From Phocaeicola sp. (GTDB taxonomy: Bacteria > Bacteroidota > Bacteroidia > Bacteroidales > Bacteroidaceae), in contig JARIAN010000149.1 in NCBI GenBank assembly GCA_029257865.1, positions 1-38,208 on the forward strand: a stretch of DNA of 38,208 bases, written 5' to 3'. Below the pieces are notes generated by a model, which ran no database searches, was not told where the DNA came from, and saw only the letters and a program-made list of their open reading frames with translations. The position numbers and the translations under genes were made by a program. Shown here one piece after another: positions 17,982 to 25,739 of this stretch (within the stretch, counting starts at the first letter, position 1; every line of letters begins with the position of its first letter).

Positions 17982-18554
17982 TTAAATTCTTTCGGCTACC
18001 TTCTTCCAGTCAACCAACTTCCAAAAAGCATCAATGTACTCCGCTCTTCGGTTACGGAAATCTATGTAATAAGCATGTTCCCATACATCAATCACCAATA
18101 TCGGTTTCAATCCATCGCGAAGCGGATTTCCAGCATTGCTTTCAGCTACAATACTCAACTGATGCTTGTCATCGGCTACTAACCATACCCAACCTGAACC
18201 AAAGAGTGTAGTAGCTGCTTTTGTAAACTGTTGTACAAACTCCTCTGGAGAACCAAAACTTTCAGTCAGCTTAGCCTTCAAATTATCCGGCATCTCCTCT
18301 TGTTCCGAGGTAAGAGTTTGAAAAAAGAAAGTGTGATTCCATGCTTGAGCAGCATTATTAAAAACACCTCCATCTGATTTTTGAATAATCTCTTCCAATG
18401 ACAAGAACTCCCAAGGAGTACCTTCTATCAAACGATTCAAATTGTCTACATAAGTCTGTAGATGTTTGCCATAATGGAAATCTAAAGTTTCCTTACTCAT
18501 CAAAGGATCAAGCGCTTCCAAAGTATAAGGAAGCAAAGGCATTGCATGTTTCAT
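17982..18554 (-). CDS. sodB: Superoxide dismutase, Fe/Mn family, Fe-type signature
   Basis: Cytoplasmic superoxide dismutase of 190 residues, converting superoxide to oxygen and peroxide. The metal ligands are His27 (HYGKH), His74 (NHTFFF), Asp156 and His160 (DVWEHAYYID), at almost exactly the numbering of E. coli SodB. Gln70 in NNAAQAWNHT is the second-sphere Gln position typical of the iron-type enzymes; Bacteroides homologues are reported to work with either metal. The ATG at 18554 gives the usual short N-terminus ahead of LPYTLEALDP. The gene is alone, convergent with the lyase, 105 bp downstream of proC on the same strand. Oxygen defence fits an aerotolerant anaerobe. Confidence 0.95.
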   Translation of the reverse strand: MKHAMPLLPYTLEALDPLMSKETLDFHYGKHLQTYVDNLNRLIEGTPWEFLSLEEIIQKSDGGVFNNAAQAWNHTFFFQTLTSEQEEMPDNLKAKLTESFGSPEEFVQQFTKAATTLFGSGWVWLVADDKHQLSIVAESNAGNPLRDGLKPILVIDVWEHAYYIDFRNRRAEYIDAFWKLVDWKKVAERI

Positions 18555-18655
18555 AATTTCTTGTTTTAAAAGGTTTAATACTATTTTTTTAAAGCATCAC
18601 CCGTAGATATAAAGATAAGGGCACAAAACCGATGCATTATGACATTTCATTGTTA

Positions 18656-19426
18656 TTACATACTCACTTTAATAGCACGTATGACAGCAGAAGCAAACCC
18701 ATCATGGTCCAACGAGTTAACACCTTTAATGGTAATTCCTCCGGGAGTGGTCACCTTCTCTATTTCCAAAGCCGGATGAGCAGCCTCATCACGCAAAAGC
18801 AACTGTGCCGCCCCTTCCATCGTCTGAGCTACCATAATCATAGCATCTTTAGGACGAAGACCTGCTTCAATTCCTGCCTGCATTGCTGCTTGCACATACT
18901 TCAATACATAAGCTATGCCACAAGATGCAAGAGCCGTTCCTGCTGCTAGCAGTTTTTCTTCAATCAACATGGAACGTCCCATCTCATTAAATAAATCGAA
19001 CATAATACGAGTCTGTTCTTCTGAAGCATTTCGCCTGGATATCAAAGTCATACTGGCACATTCCGAAATTGCAGTATTAGGAATTACACGAAATATCGGC
19101 ATCTCCGGGTCTACAAAATGTGCCAAATCTTCAAATGTAAGTCCAGCCACTACAGACACTAGGATTTGAGGTTGACGCAGACGCAATGGACGCAAAACCT
19201 CCTCCACCTTCCAAGGCTTTACAGCAATGATTACAATATCGGCTTCAGCCGCATCCTTATTGTGATTACTTGTCTGAATAGAAGGATACTCAACTTTCAG
19301 TCTTTCCAATTTTTCATTACTTGGATTAGTCACCAATATATTTTCTGGTGCAATATATCCCCCTTTTGCCAATCCTCTAGCAATAGCTCCTCCCATGTTT
19401 CCAGCTCCAATAATTGCTACTTTCAT
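18656..19426 (-). CDS. proC: Pyrroline-5-carboxylate reductase
   Basis: Last step of proline synthesis, reducing 1-pyrroline-5-carboxylate with NAD(P)H in the cytosol. The start is set at the ATG at 19426, because the Rossmann motif IGAGNMGGAIARG (Gly7-Gly12) then begins at the usual residue 6-7; an upstream in-frame ATG adds 26 residues without family character. The product has 256 residues. The C-terminal dimer domain carries the family signature around TTPGGITIKGVNSLDHDGF. Slightly short for the family (about 260-280 residues) but complete. It stands alone, divergent from the MFS transporter gene. Confidence 0.93.
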   Translation of the reverse strand: MKVAIIGAGNMGGAIARGLAKGGYIAPENILVTNPSNEKLERLKVEYPSIQTSNHNKDAAEADIVIIAVKPWKVEEVLRPLRLRQPQILVSVVAGLTFEDLAHFVDPEMPIFRVIPNTAISECASMTLISRRNASEEQTRIMFDLFNEMGRSMLIEEKLLAAGTALASCGIAYVLKYVQAAMQAGIEAGLRPKDAMIMVAQTMEGAAQLLLRDEAAHPALEIEKVTTPGGITIKGVNSLDHDGFASAVIRAIKVSM

Positions 19427-19536
19427 AATGATTGATACTTTAATAAGATTATTGATATAGCCATCTGCATTATCAGAAGGCTGATTTATCTCTAAAAAAT
19501 GCAATAAAAATTTACATTCAATTAATTATAATATCG

Positions 19537-19544
19537 TATATTTG
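19537..19544 (+). promoter_or_regulatory. Bacteroidetes -7 box (TATATTTG) for the MFS/GH130 operon
   Basis: Perfect TAnnTTTG followed by CAAAG, 223 bp before the MFS start codon. A TTTAC about 22 bp upstream is a poor -33 candidate. Confidence 0.6.
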
Positions 19545-19557
19545 CAAAGTTATAATT

Positions 19558-19593
19558 AAAAACGAAAGGATGTAATGGAGTTTCCGTTTTTTT
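19558..19593 (+). promoter_or_regulatory. Terminator-like hairpin in the MFS/GH130 leader
   Basis: AAAAACGAAA (19558-19567) pairs with TTTCCGTTTTT (19581-19591) with one bulged C, and the right arm runs into a T-run. GGATGTA in its loop (19568-19574) is the exact complement of TACATCC at 19613-19619, so the two structures compete. This is the layout of an attenuator, but no known family was recognised. Confidence 0.35.
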
Positions 19594-19766
19594 ATGGCTA
19601 CTACAACAGAAATACATCCAATACAAGAGTCATGAAAATCAACTATTAACAATTCAGTTATAGATTTTCAAAAGCTTTTCAATTATCAAATTATTGTAAA
19701 ACCAGGTTGGGCATGATAAATGCAAGCCATAAAAACATGTGATTTTTATAAACTTAAAATAGTGCT

Positions 19767-21137
19767 ATGGAACAGACTAATGTAACAGAGACCAAAAAGC
19801 ATAGAAGTCCGATAACTTGGGTACCTACTGCATACTTTGCAATGGGACTCCCTTTTGTAGTGTTGAATATGGTAACAGTCCTGATGTTCAAAGGACTTAA
19901 TGTAGAAGATAAACTTATTACATTTTGGACTTCCCTTATCTTGCTACCATGGACATTGAAACCATTGTGGAGTCCATTCCTTGAACTCTTCAAGACTAAA
20001 AAATTCTTTGTCATTGCCACACAACTGATTACTGGTATCACCTTCGGGCTGGTAGCCTTTTCTCTTAACTTGCCCAACTTCTTCAGTATTTCCATTGCAC
20101 TGCTAGCCATCATTGCTTTTAGTGGCGCCACTCATGATATTGTATGCGATGGAGTCTATATGAGTGAATTGTCTTCTTCCGAACAAGCCAAATACATCGG
20201 ATGGCAAGGCGCTTTTTATAATATTGCAAAAATCGTAGCGACTGGAGGTTTGGTCTATTTAGCCGGCTTTTTAATCGAAAAATATACTCAAGGTAATTCA
20301 GATACCGCTTCAATGCTGGCAGCCAACCAAAAAGCATGGATTATTATCATGGCTATCTTGTGTTCAGTCATGGTACTGCTAGGTATCTATCACTTGTTTA
20401 TGCTTCCATCTGGAGGACAGAACAAGAAAAAAGAGCAAAAAAGCAGCAAAGAAGTCATGAAAGAATTGGGCAATGTCTTGCTAGATTTCTTCCACAAGAA
20501 ACACATTACCTATTACATCTTCTTCATTATCCTGTACCGATTTGCAGAAGGATTCGTAATGAAAATCGTTCCACTATTCTTAAAAGCAGACAGAGCAGCA
20601 GGTGGCCTTGGACTTAGTGAAAAAGAAATCGGATTATATTACGGCTCATACGGTGCAGCAGCATTTGTATTAGGCTCTCTTCTAGCCGGATATTACATTT
20701 CTTCAAGAGGTTTAAAAAAAACACTTTTCTCATTGTGCTGCATCTTCAACCTTCCATTTATCGTATATGCCCTCTTCTCTATATTCCAACCAGAAAGCGG
20801 ACTGTTAATCTGCAGCGGTATTGTCTTTGAATACTTTGGGTATGGATTTGGTTTTGTCGGACTAACCCTGTTCATGATGCAACAGGTAGCTCCGGGGAAA
20901 CATCAGATGGCACATTATGCTTTTGCTTCAGGCATCATGAACCTAGGTGTAATGATTCCTGGAATGCTTAGCGGATGGGTATGTGAAGTGTTGGGGGAAT
21001 ATTTCAATAAGCCTAGCGGATACGAACCATTCTTCATCTTCGTACTCGTAGCTACCATCCCTGCTTTCCTTATTACTTATTTCGTACCGTTCAAATATCA
21101 TGCAGACGGTACCTTGATTGAAGGAGAACAAGAATAA
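19767..21137 (+). CDS. MFS sugar permease, AmpG-like, probable Man-GlcNAc importer
   Basis: This is a 456-residue inner-membrane protein with about 12 hydrophobic segments and a short hydrophilic N-terminus (MEQTNVTETKKHRSP). The phrases TFWTSLILLPWTLKPLWSPF and GATHDIVCDGVYMSELS resemble the AmpG/acetyl-CoA transporter-like branch of the major facilitator family. A charged cytoplasmic loop (NKKKEQKSSKEVMKE, near residue 220) separates the two six-helix halves. The GH130 phosphorylase starts 27 bp downstream, so the two are almost certainly co-transcribed. In the B. thetaiotaomicron locus around BT1033, a transporter likewise accompanies the mannosyl-GlcNAc phosphorylase. The inferred job is to carry the disaccharide left by periplasmic mannosidases into the cytosol. 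Confidence 0.85.
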   Translation: MEQTNVTETKKHRSPITWVPTAYFAMGLPFVVLNMVTVLMFKGLNVEDKLITFWTSLILLPWTLKPLWSPFLELFKTKKFFVIATQLITGITFGLVAFSLNLPNFFSISIALLAIIAFSGATHDIVCDGVYMSELSSSEQAKYIGWQGAFYNIAKIVATGGLVYLAGFLIEKYTQGNSDTASMLAANQKAWIIIMAILCSVMVLLGIYHLFMLPSGGQNKKKEQKSSKEVMKELGNVLLDFFHKKHITYYIFFIILYRFAEGFVMKIVPLFLKADRAAGGLGLSEKEIGLYYGSYGAAAFVLGSLLAGYYISSRGLKKTLFSLCCIFNLPFIVYALFSIFQPESGLLICSGIVFEYFGYGFGFVGLTLFMMQQVAPGKHQMAHYAFASGIMNLGVMIPGMLSGWVCEVLGEYFNKPSGYEPFFIFVLVATIPAFLITYFVPFKYHADGTLIEGEQE

Positions 21138-21164
21138 TAATTTTATACCATAAACTTATATATT

Positions 21165-22136
21165 ATGACAGAAAAGTTTAATATGCCTTGGGAAGATCGC
21201 CCAGAAGGATGTAAAGATGTAATGTGGCGTTACTCTAAGAACCCGGTAATAGGTCGTTATCACATTCCATCATCAAACAGTATCTTCAACAGTGCTGTAG
21301 TTCCATTCAAAGATGGATTTGCAGGAGTTTTCCGTTGTGACAACAAAGCTGTACAGATGAACATTTTTGCAGGATTTAGCAAGGATGGTATCAACTGGGA
21401 AATTAACCACGAACCTATTCAGTTCAAAGCCGGTAATACCGAAATGATTGAATCGGAATATAAATACGACCCACGTGTAACCTGGATTGAAGACCGTTAC
21501 TGGATTACTTGGTGCAATGGTTACCACGGACCTACAATCGGTATTGCATATACTTTCGACTTCAAGGAGTTCTTCCAGTGCGAAAATGCATTCTTGCCAT
21601 TCAACCGTAATGGTGTACTTTTCCCACAGAAAATCAATGGCAAATATGCTATGTTGAGCCGTCCTAGCGACAACGGACACACTCCATTTGGAGATATCTA
21701 CATCAGCTATAGCCCAGACATGAAATATTGGGGCGAACATCGCTGTGTAATGAAAGTAACTCCATTCCCGGAAAGCGCATGGCAGTGCACCAAGATAGGC
21801 GCTGGCTCTGTTCCTTTCTTGACTGAAGAAGGTTGGTTGATGTTCTATCACGGAGTAATCACAACTTGTAACGGATTCCGTTACTCTATGGGTGCAGTCA
21901 TCCTTGATAAGGATAATCCAGAAAAAGTATTGTACCGTACACGTGAATATTTATTGGCTCCAGCTGCTCCTTACGAACTGCAGGGAGATGTGCCTAACGT
22001 AGTATTCCCATGTGCAGCTTTGCAGGATGGTGAAAAAGTAGCTGTATATTATGGTGCAGCCGACACTGTTGTAGGCATGGCATTCGGATATATCTCTGAA
22101 ATTGTTGATTTCGTTAAACGTACTTCAATCATCTAA
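21165..22136 (+). CDS. GH130 beta-1,4-mannosyl-N-acetylglucosamine phosphorylase
   Basis: This is a 323-residue cytoplasmic GH130 phosphorylase with no signal peptide. The five-bladed propeller fold is suggested by repeated phrases such as [35 protein letters not shown] and [18 protein letters not shown]. Asp102 in YKYDPRVT is at the place of the catalytic acid of GH130 enzymes (Asp104 in Uhgb_MP, as I recall). Length and motifs fit subfamily GH130_2, typified by BT1033, which splits Man-beta-1,4-GlcNAc with phosphate into mannose-1-phosphate and GlcNAc. Neighbours agree: sugar permease upstream, GH92 alpha-mannosidase and mannose-6-phosphate isomerase downstream. A mannosylglucose phosphorylase (GH130_1) is less likely, since those are longer. 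Confidence 0.9.
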   Translation: MTEKFNMPWEDRPEGCKDVMWRYSKNPVIGRYHIPSSNSIFNSAVVPFKDGFAGVFRCDNKAVQMNIFAGFSKDGINWEINHEPIQFKAGNTEMIESEYKYDPRVTWIEDRYWITWCNGYHGPTIGIAYTFDFKEFFQCENAFLPFNRNGVLFPQKINGKYAMLSRPSDNGHTPFGDIYISYSPDMKYWGEHRCVMKVTPFPESAWQCTKIGAGSVPFLTEEGWLMFYHGVITTCNGFRYSMGAVILDKDNPEKVLYRTREYLLAPAAPYELQGDVPNVVFPCAALQDGEKVAVYYGAADTVVGMAFGYISEIVDFVKRTSII

Positions 22137-22175
22137 TTGTAGAGAATCTCTGTGACTATTCACAAATTATATATC

Positions 22176-22222
22176 GGAGGCTGTATCAAATAGCATGAAT
22201 ACATGTGGTTTGTACAGTCTCC
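22176..22222 (+). terminator. Possible terminator after the GH130 gene
   Basis: GGAGGCTGTA (22176-22185) pairs with TACAGTCTCC (22213-22222) through nine Watson-Crick pairs and one G-U pair. Only a short T-rich stretch follows, so read-through into the GH92 gene is possible. Confidence 0.45.
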
Positions 22223-22297
22223 TTTATGTTTCTATACCTTAATGCAACAGCATTTTAAACTGCTTCAATTTATTGAAACACTGAATAACTTACTGAA

Positions 22298-24538
22298 ATG
22301 ATACCAATGAAACGTTTTTTATTCCTTCTTACAGGTCTGATAGTATCCAACTTCGTGCAAGCGCAAGAACCTGTCGACTATGTCAACTCGTTTATCGGCA
22401 CCACCAATTTTGGAACCTGTAACCCTGGAGCCGTTTGTCCTAACGGAATGATGTCGGTAGTTCCTTTCAACGTAATGGGCTCCAGCGACAACCAATACGA
22501 CAAAGATGCCAGATGGTGGTCTACCCCTTATGAAAATACAAACAGCTACTTCACCGGATTCTCTCATGTGAACTTGAGCGGTGTAGGATGTCCAGACCTC
22601 AGCACTTTGCTGCTTATGCCTACTACCGGAACACTGGATGTAGATTATCACCATTATGGCAGCAAATATGAGAATGAGAGCGCTAATCCAGGCTACTACA
22701 CTGTATCACTTACTAAATACAATGTAAAGGCAGAAGCTACAGCAACCCCTCGCAGCGGACTTTCAAGATTTACTTTCCCTGCCGGAGAAAGTCACATCCT
22801 GCTCAACCTTGGAGAAGGGCTAACCAATGAAAGTGGAGCTTATATGCGCCGGGTTAGCGATACTGAAGTTGAAGGTATGAAAGTGCTAGGCACATTCTGC
22901 TATAATCCACAAGCTGTATTCCCTATCTATTTTGTAATGAGAGTAAACAAAAAACCGCTGGCTACCGGATACTGGAAAAAGCAACGCCCTATGCAAGGAC
23001 CGGAAGCTGATTGGGATGCCGACCAAGGCAAATACAAACTCTACAAACTTTATAACCGAGATATTGCCGGGGATGATATCGGTGCATGGTTTTCGTTCAA
23101 CACCACCGAAGGAGAACAAATTGAAGTTTCTATGGGAGTGTCTTTTGTCAGTATAGAAAATGCAAGAGAAAACTTGGACAAAGAACAACATGGACGCCAT
23201 TTCGAAGCTATCCATCAAGAAGCACGTGCACGCTGGAATGATGATTTAGGACGTATCTTGGTAGAGGGAGGAAGCAAAGACCAAAAGACAGTATTCTACA
23301 CTGCACTCTACCACACCCTTATTCACCCGAATATCTTACAGGACGTAAACGGACAATATCCACAAATGGAAGGCGACAAGGTATTGACTACAAAGGGAGA
23401 CCGATATACCGTTTATTCTCTTTGGGATACCTACCGCAACCTACATCAGCTCATGACACTGGTTTATCCGGAACGACAAATCAACATGGTGCAGACTATG
23501 ATTGATATGTACCGTGAACACGGATGGCTGCCTAAATGGGAACTATACGGACGAGAAACCCTAACCATGGAAGGCGACCCTAGCATTCCAGTCATTGTAG
23601 ATACCTGGATGAAAGGATTGCGCGATTTCGATATCAACCTGGCTTATGAAGCGATGTACAAATCGGCTACAACTCCTGGAAAAGACAATTTGATGCGTCC
23701 GGACAATGACGACTATATGAACAAAGGATATGTTCCTCTGAAAGAACAATTCGATAATTCCGTATCACACGCATTGGAATATTACATTGCCGACTATTCG
23801 CTCTATACTTTAGCTAAAGCTCTTGGAAAAAAAGAGGATGCCAATCTGTTTTACAAACGCTCGATGGGATACAAAAACTATTATTGTAAAGAGTTCGGTA
23901 CACTTCGTCCTATCTTGCCCGATGGCACCTTCTATAGCCCGTTCGACCCTAAACAGGGAGAAAACTTTGAACCAAGTCCTGGATTCCATGAAGGAAATGC
24001 ATGGAACTATACTTTCTATGTTCCTCATGACATCAACGGATTGGCAAAACTGATGGGAGGAAAGAACAAGTTTGTCAACAAGTTGCAAATGATTTTCGAC
24101 AAAGGTTACTACGACCCTGCCAATGAACCAGACATTGCATATCCTTACTTGTTCAGCTATTTCAAAGGAGAAGAATGGAGAACCCAAAAACAAGTGAAAG
24201 AACTGCTAGCTAAATATTTCACTACCCGTCCAGACGGAATACCAGGCAATGACGATGCTGGAACAATGTCGGCTTGGGCTATCTTCAGCATGATGGGATT
24301 CTATCCAGACTGCCCGGGAGTTCCAGAATATACACTCACACTCCCTACTTTCGATAAAGTGACCATCAAACTGAACCCGAAATATCACGGCACCGAACAA
24401 CTCGTCATTGAAAAAGCCAATCCAGAAAAAGGTTCTGCATACATCCAGTCTATCGAACTGGGAGCAAAGAAGTGCGGCTACAGAGTGAAGCATCACGATT
24501 TGCTGAACGGAGGAGTATTGAAATTCCATCAAAAATAA
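22298..24538 (+). CDS. GH92 alpha-mannosidase, periplasmic
   Basis: This is a 746-residue calcium-dependent exo-alpha-mannosidase family protein. The true start may be the ATG at 22307, which opens the signal peptide MKRFLFLLTGLIVSNFVQA; a type I cleavage before QEP suggests a periplasmic enzyme. The mature start VDYVNSFIGTTNFG is typical of GH92. Glu565 in HEGNAWNYTFYVPHD is the likely acid, and Asp652/Asp653 in GNDDAGTMSAWAIFS lie at the base position. YSLWDTYRNLHQLMTLVYPE is another family landmark. GH92 enzymes remove alpha-1,2/1,3/1,4/1,6-linked mannose from N-glycans or mannans; the exact linkage cannot be told here. Next to the GH130 gene, it would trim oligomannose to the Man-beta-GlcNAc core. 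An equivalent GH92 (BT1032) adjoins BT1033. Confidence 0.95.
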   Translation: MIPMKRFLFLLTGLIVSNFVQAQEPVDYVNSFIGTTNFGTCNPGAVCPNGMMSVVPFNVMGSSDNQYDKDARWWSTPYENTNSYFTGFSHVNLSGVGCPDLSTLLLMPTTGTLDVDYHHYGSKYENESANPGYYTVSLTKYNVKAEATATPRSGLSRFTFPAGESHILLNLGEGLTNESGAYMRRVSDTEVEGMKVLGTFCYNPQAVFPIYFVMRVNKKPLATGYWKKQRPMQGPEADWDADQGKYKLYKLYNRDIAGDDIGAWFSFNTTEGEQIEVSMGVSFVSIENARENLDKEQHGRHFEAIHQEARARWNDDLGRILVEGGSKDQKTVFYTALYHTLIHPNILQDVNGQYPQMEGDKVLTTKGDRYTVYSLWDTYRNLHQLMTLVYPERQINMVQTMIDMYREHGWLPKWELYGRETLTMEGDPSIPVIVDTWMKGLRDFDINLAYEAMYKSATTPGKDNLMRPDNDDYMNKGYVPLKEQFDNSVSHALEYYIADYSLYTLAKALGKKEDANLFYKRSMGYKNYYCKEFGTLRPILPDGTFYSPFDPKQGENFEPSPGFHEGNAWNYTFYVPHDINGLAKLMGGKNKFVNKLQMIFDKGYYDPANEPDIAYPYLFSYFKGEEWRTQKQVKELLAKYFTTRPDGIPGNDDAGTMSAWAIFSMMGFYPDCPGVPEYTLTLPTFDKVTIKLNPKYHGTEQLVIEKANPEKGSAYIQSIELGAKKCGYRVKHHDLLNGGVLKFHQK

Positions 24539-24551
24539 ATTATTCAAACCA

Positions 24552-24590
24552 AAGAGGGCAGAAACAACCTGTTCACTGCCCCCTCTTGTC
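24552..24590 (+). terminator. Weak hairpin after first GH92 gene
   Basis: AGAGG-GCAG pairs with CTGCCCCCTCT with a small C bulge. There is no proper U-run, so the call is tentative. Confidence 0.35.
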
Positions 24591-24638
24591 ACGAAATGAT
24601 TTTCTAGGAATCTATCTCATTAACTGAAGTTTTTTATA

Positions 24639-24646
24639 TAACTTTG
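24639..24646 (+). promoter_or_regulatory. Bacteroidetes -7 box (TAACTTTG) for manA
   Basis: Perfect TAnnTTTG followed by C, 29 bp before the manA ATG. The -33 element is not clear. Confidence 0.6.
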
Positions 24647-24675
24647 CAATATATAACTACATAAACTCTATAATT

Positions 24676-25647
24676 ATGTATCCATTAAAATTTAACCCCA
24701 TTTTAAAATCCACCATTTGGGGAGGGGACAAGATTATTCCATTCAAAAAGCTGGATATCCAGCAAGAACAAGTAGGTGAAAGTTGGGAAATCTCAGACGT
24801 TCCCGGTGACGAATCTGTAGTTTCTTATGGAGCTGACGCCGGAAAGAACTTGACACAACTGGTAGAAGAATATAAAGGAGCTCTGGTAGGTGAATCAAAC
24901 TACAAACGCTTCAACGGTAAATTTCCTTTATTGATCAAATTCATTGACGCTCAAGACGACCTTTCTATCCAGGTACATCCCGATGACGAACTGGCTATGA
25001 AACGTCATAACTCAATGGGTAAAACCGAAATGTGGTATGTCATTGACAATGCTGAAGGCAAAGCACATTTGCGCTCAGGACTGAAAAAGGAAATCACTCC
25101 CGACCAATATGCTGATATGATTGCCGACAATACAATCTGTGATGCACTAGCTGACTATGCTGTCAATCCAGGAGATGTATTCTTCCTCCCTGCAGGACGT
25201 ATACATAGCATCGGAGCAGGATGTTTTATTGCTGAAATCCAACAGACTTCAAACATCACCTACCGTATCTATGACTTCAACAGAAAAGACAAGAACGGAA
25301 ATACCCGCGAACTGCATACCGAACTCTCAAAAGATGCTATCGACTATCATGTAGAAAATGAATACCGCACAGCATACGAACCAAAGCAGAATGAACCGGT
25401 TGACTTGGTAAGCTGCCCCTATTTCACAACTTCTGTATATGACCTTACAGAAAGTATGAGTATGGATTACAGCGAACTAGACTCTTTTGTTATCTACATC
25501 TGTATGGAAGGAGCTTGCACCGTTACCGACAATGAGGGTAACCAAATTAAAATGCAAGCCGGAGAATCTGTATTGTTCCCTGCTACTACCCAGTCTTTAC
25601 AAGTAGTTCCAGAAGGACAGGTTAAATTCCTTGAGACTTACGTATAA
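24676..25647 (+). CDS. manA: Mannose-6-phosphate isomerase
   Basis: This is a 323-residue zinc-dependent cupin isomerase that interconverts mannose-6-phosphate and fructose-6-phosphate in the cytosol. The opening PLKFNPILKSTIWGG is typical of the family. The metal ligands are Gln99 and His101 (SIQVHPDD), Glu118 (KTEMWYV) and His177 (GRIHSIGAG). The length fits the short bacterial type. It lies between two GH92 mannosidase genes and downstream of GH130, so it would process the mannose set free by that pathway. Mannose-1-phosphate would first need a phosphomannomutase and free mannose a kinase, neither of which is in the window. It has its own promoter match and a strong terminator, so it may also be expressed separately. 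Confidence 0.95.
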   Translation: MYPLKFNPILKSTIWGGDKIIPFKKLDIQQEQVGESWEISDVPGDESVVSYGADAGKNLTQLVEEYKGALVGESNYKRFNGKFPLLIKFIDAQDDLSIQVHPDDELAMKRHNSMGKTEMWYVIDNAEGKAHLRSGLKKEITPDQYADMIADNTICDALADYAVNPGDVFFLPAGRIHSIGAGCFIAEIQQTSNITYRIYDFNRKDKNGNTRELHTELSKDAIDYHVENEYRTAYEPKQNEPVDLVSCPYFTTSVYDLTESMSMDYSELDSFVIYICMEGACTVTDNEGNQIKMQAGESVLFPATTQSLQVVPEGQVKFLETYV

Positions 25648-25667
25648 TCATTGATTGAAATATAAAG

Positions 25668-25712
25668 AAGTCTATCTGCAAACAACCGTATGCTTGCGGA
25701 TAGGCTTTTTTT
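25668..25712 (+). terminator. Intrinsic terminator after manA
   Basis: A 14-bp stem, AAGTCTATCTGCAA with TTGCGGATAGGCTT, including two G-U pairs, is followed by a run of seven T. The second GH92 gene starts only 28 bp further on. Confidence 0.9.
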
Positions 25713-25739
25713 ATTGATTACTTCATTAGCCCTTCATTC

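Larger units (their letters stand above)
19427..19766. other. Divergent spacer and long leader of the MFS/GH130 operon
   Basis: This 340-base stretch has no normal-sized gene. It holds a perfect -7 box at 19537-19544 on the plus strand, giving an expected transcript start near 19551 and a leader of about 215 bases. In the leader are a terminator-like hairpin (19558-19591), a 7-bp sequence able to pair across it, and a 24-codon open frame at 19575-19649 preceded by AAAGGA. Confidence 0.6.

Noticed and set aside
21273-21851. 192-codon open frame antisense to the GH130 gene
   Set aside because: Shadow of a well-supported gene; low-complexity translation with no domain.
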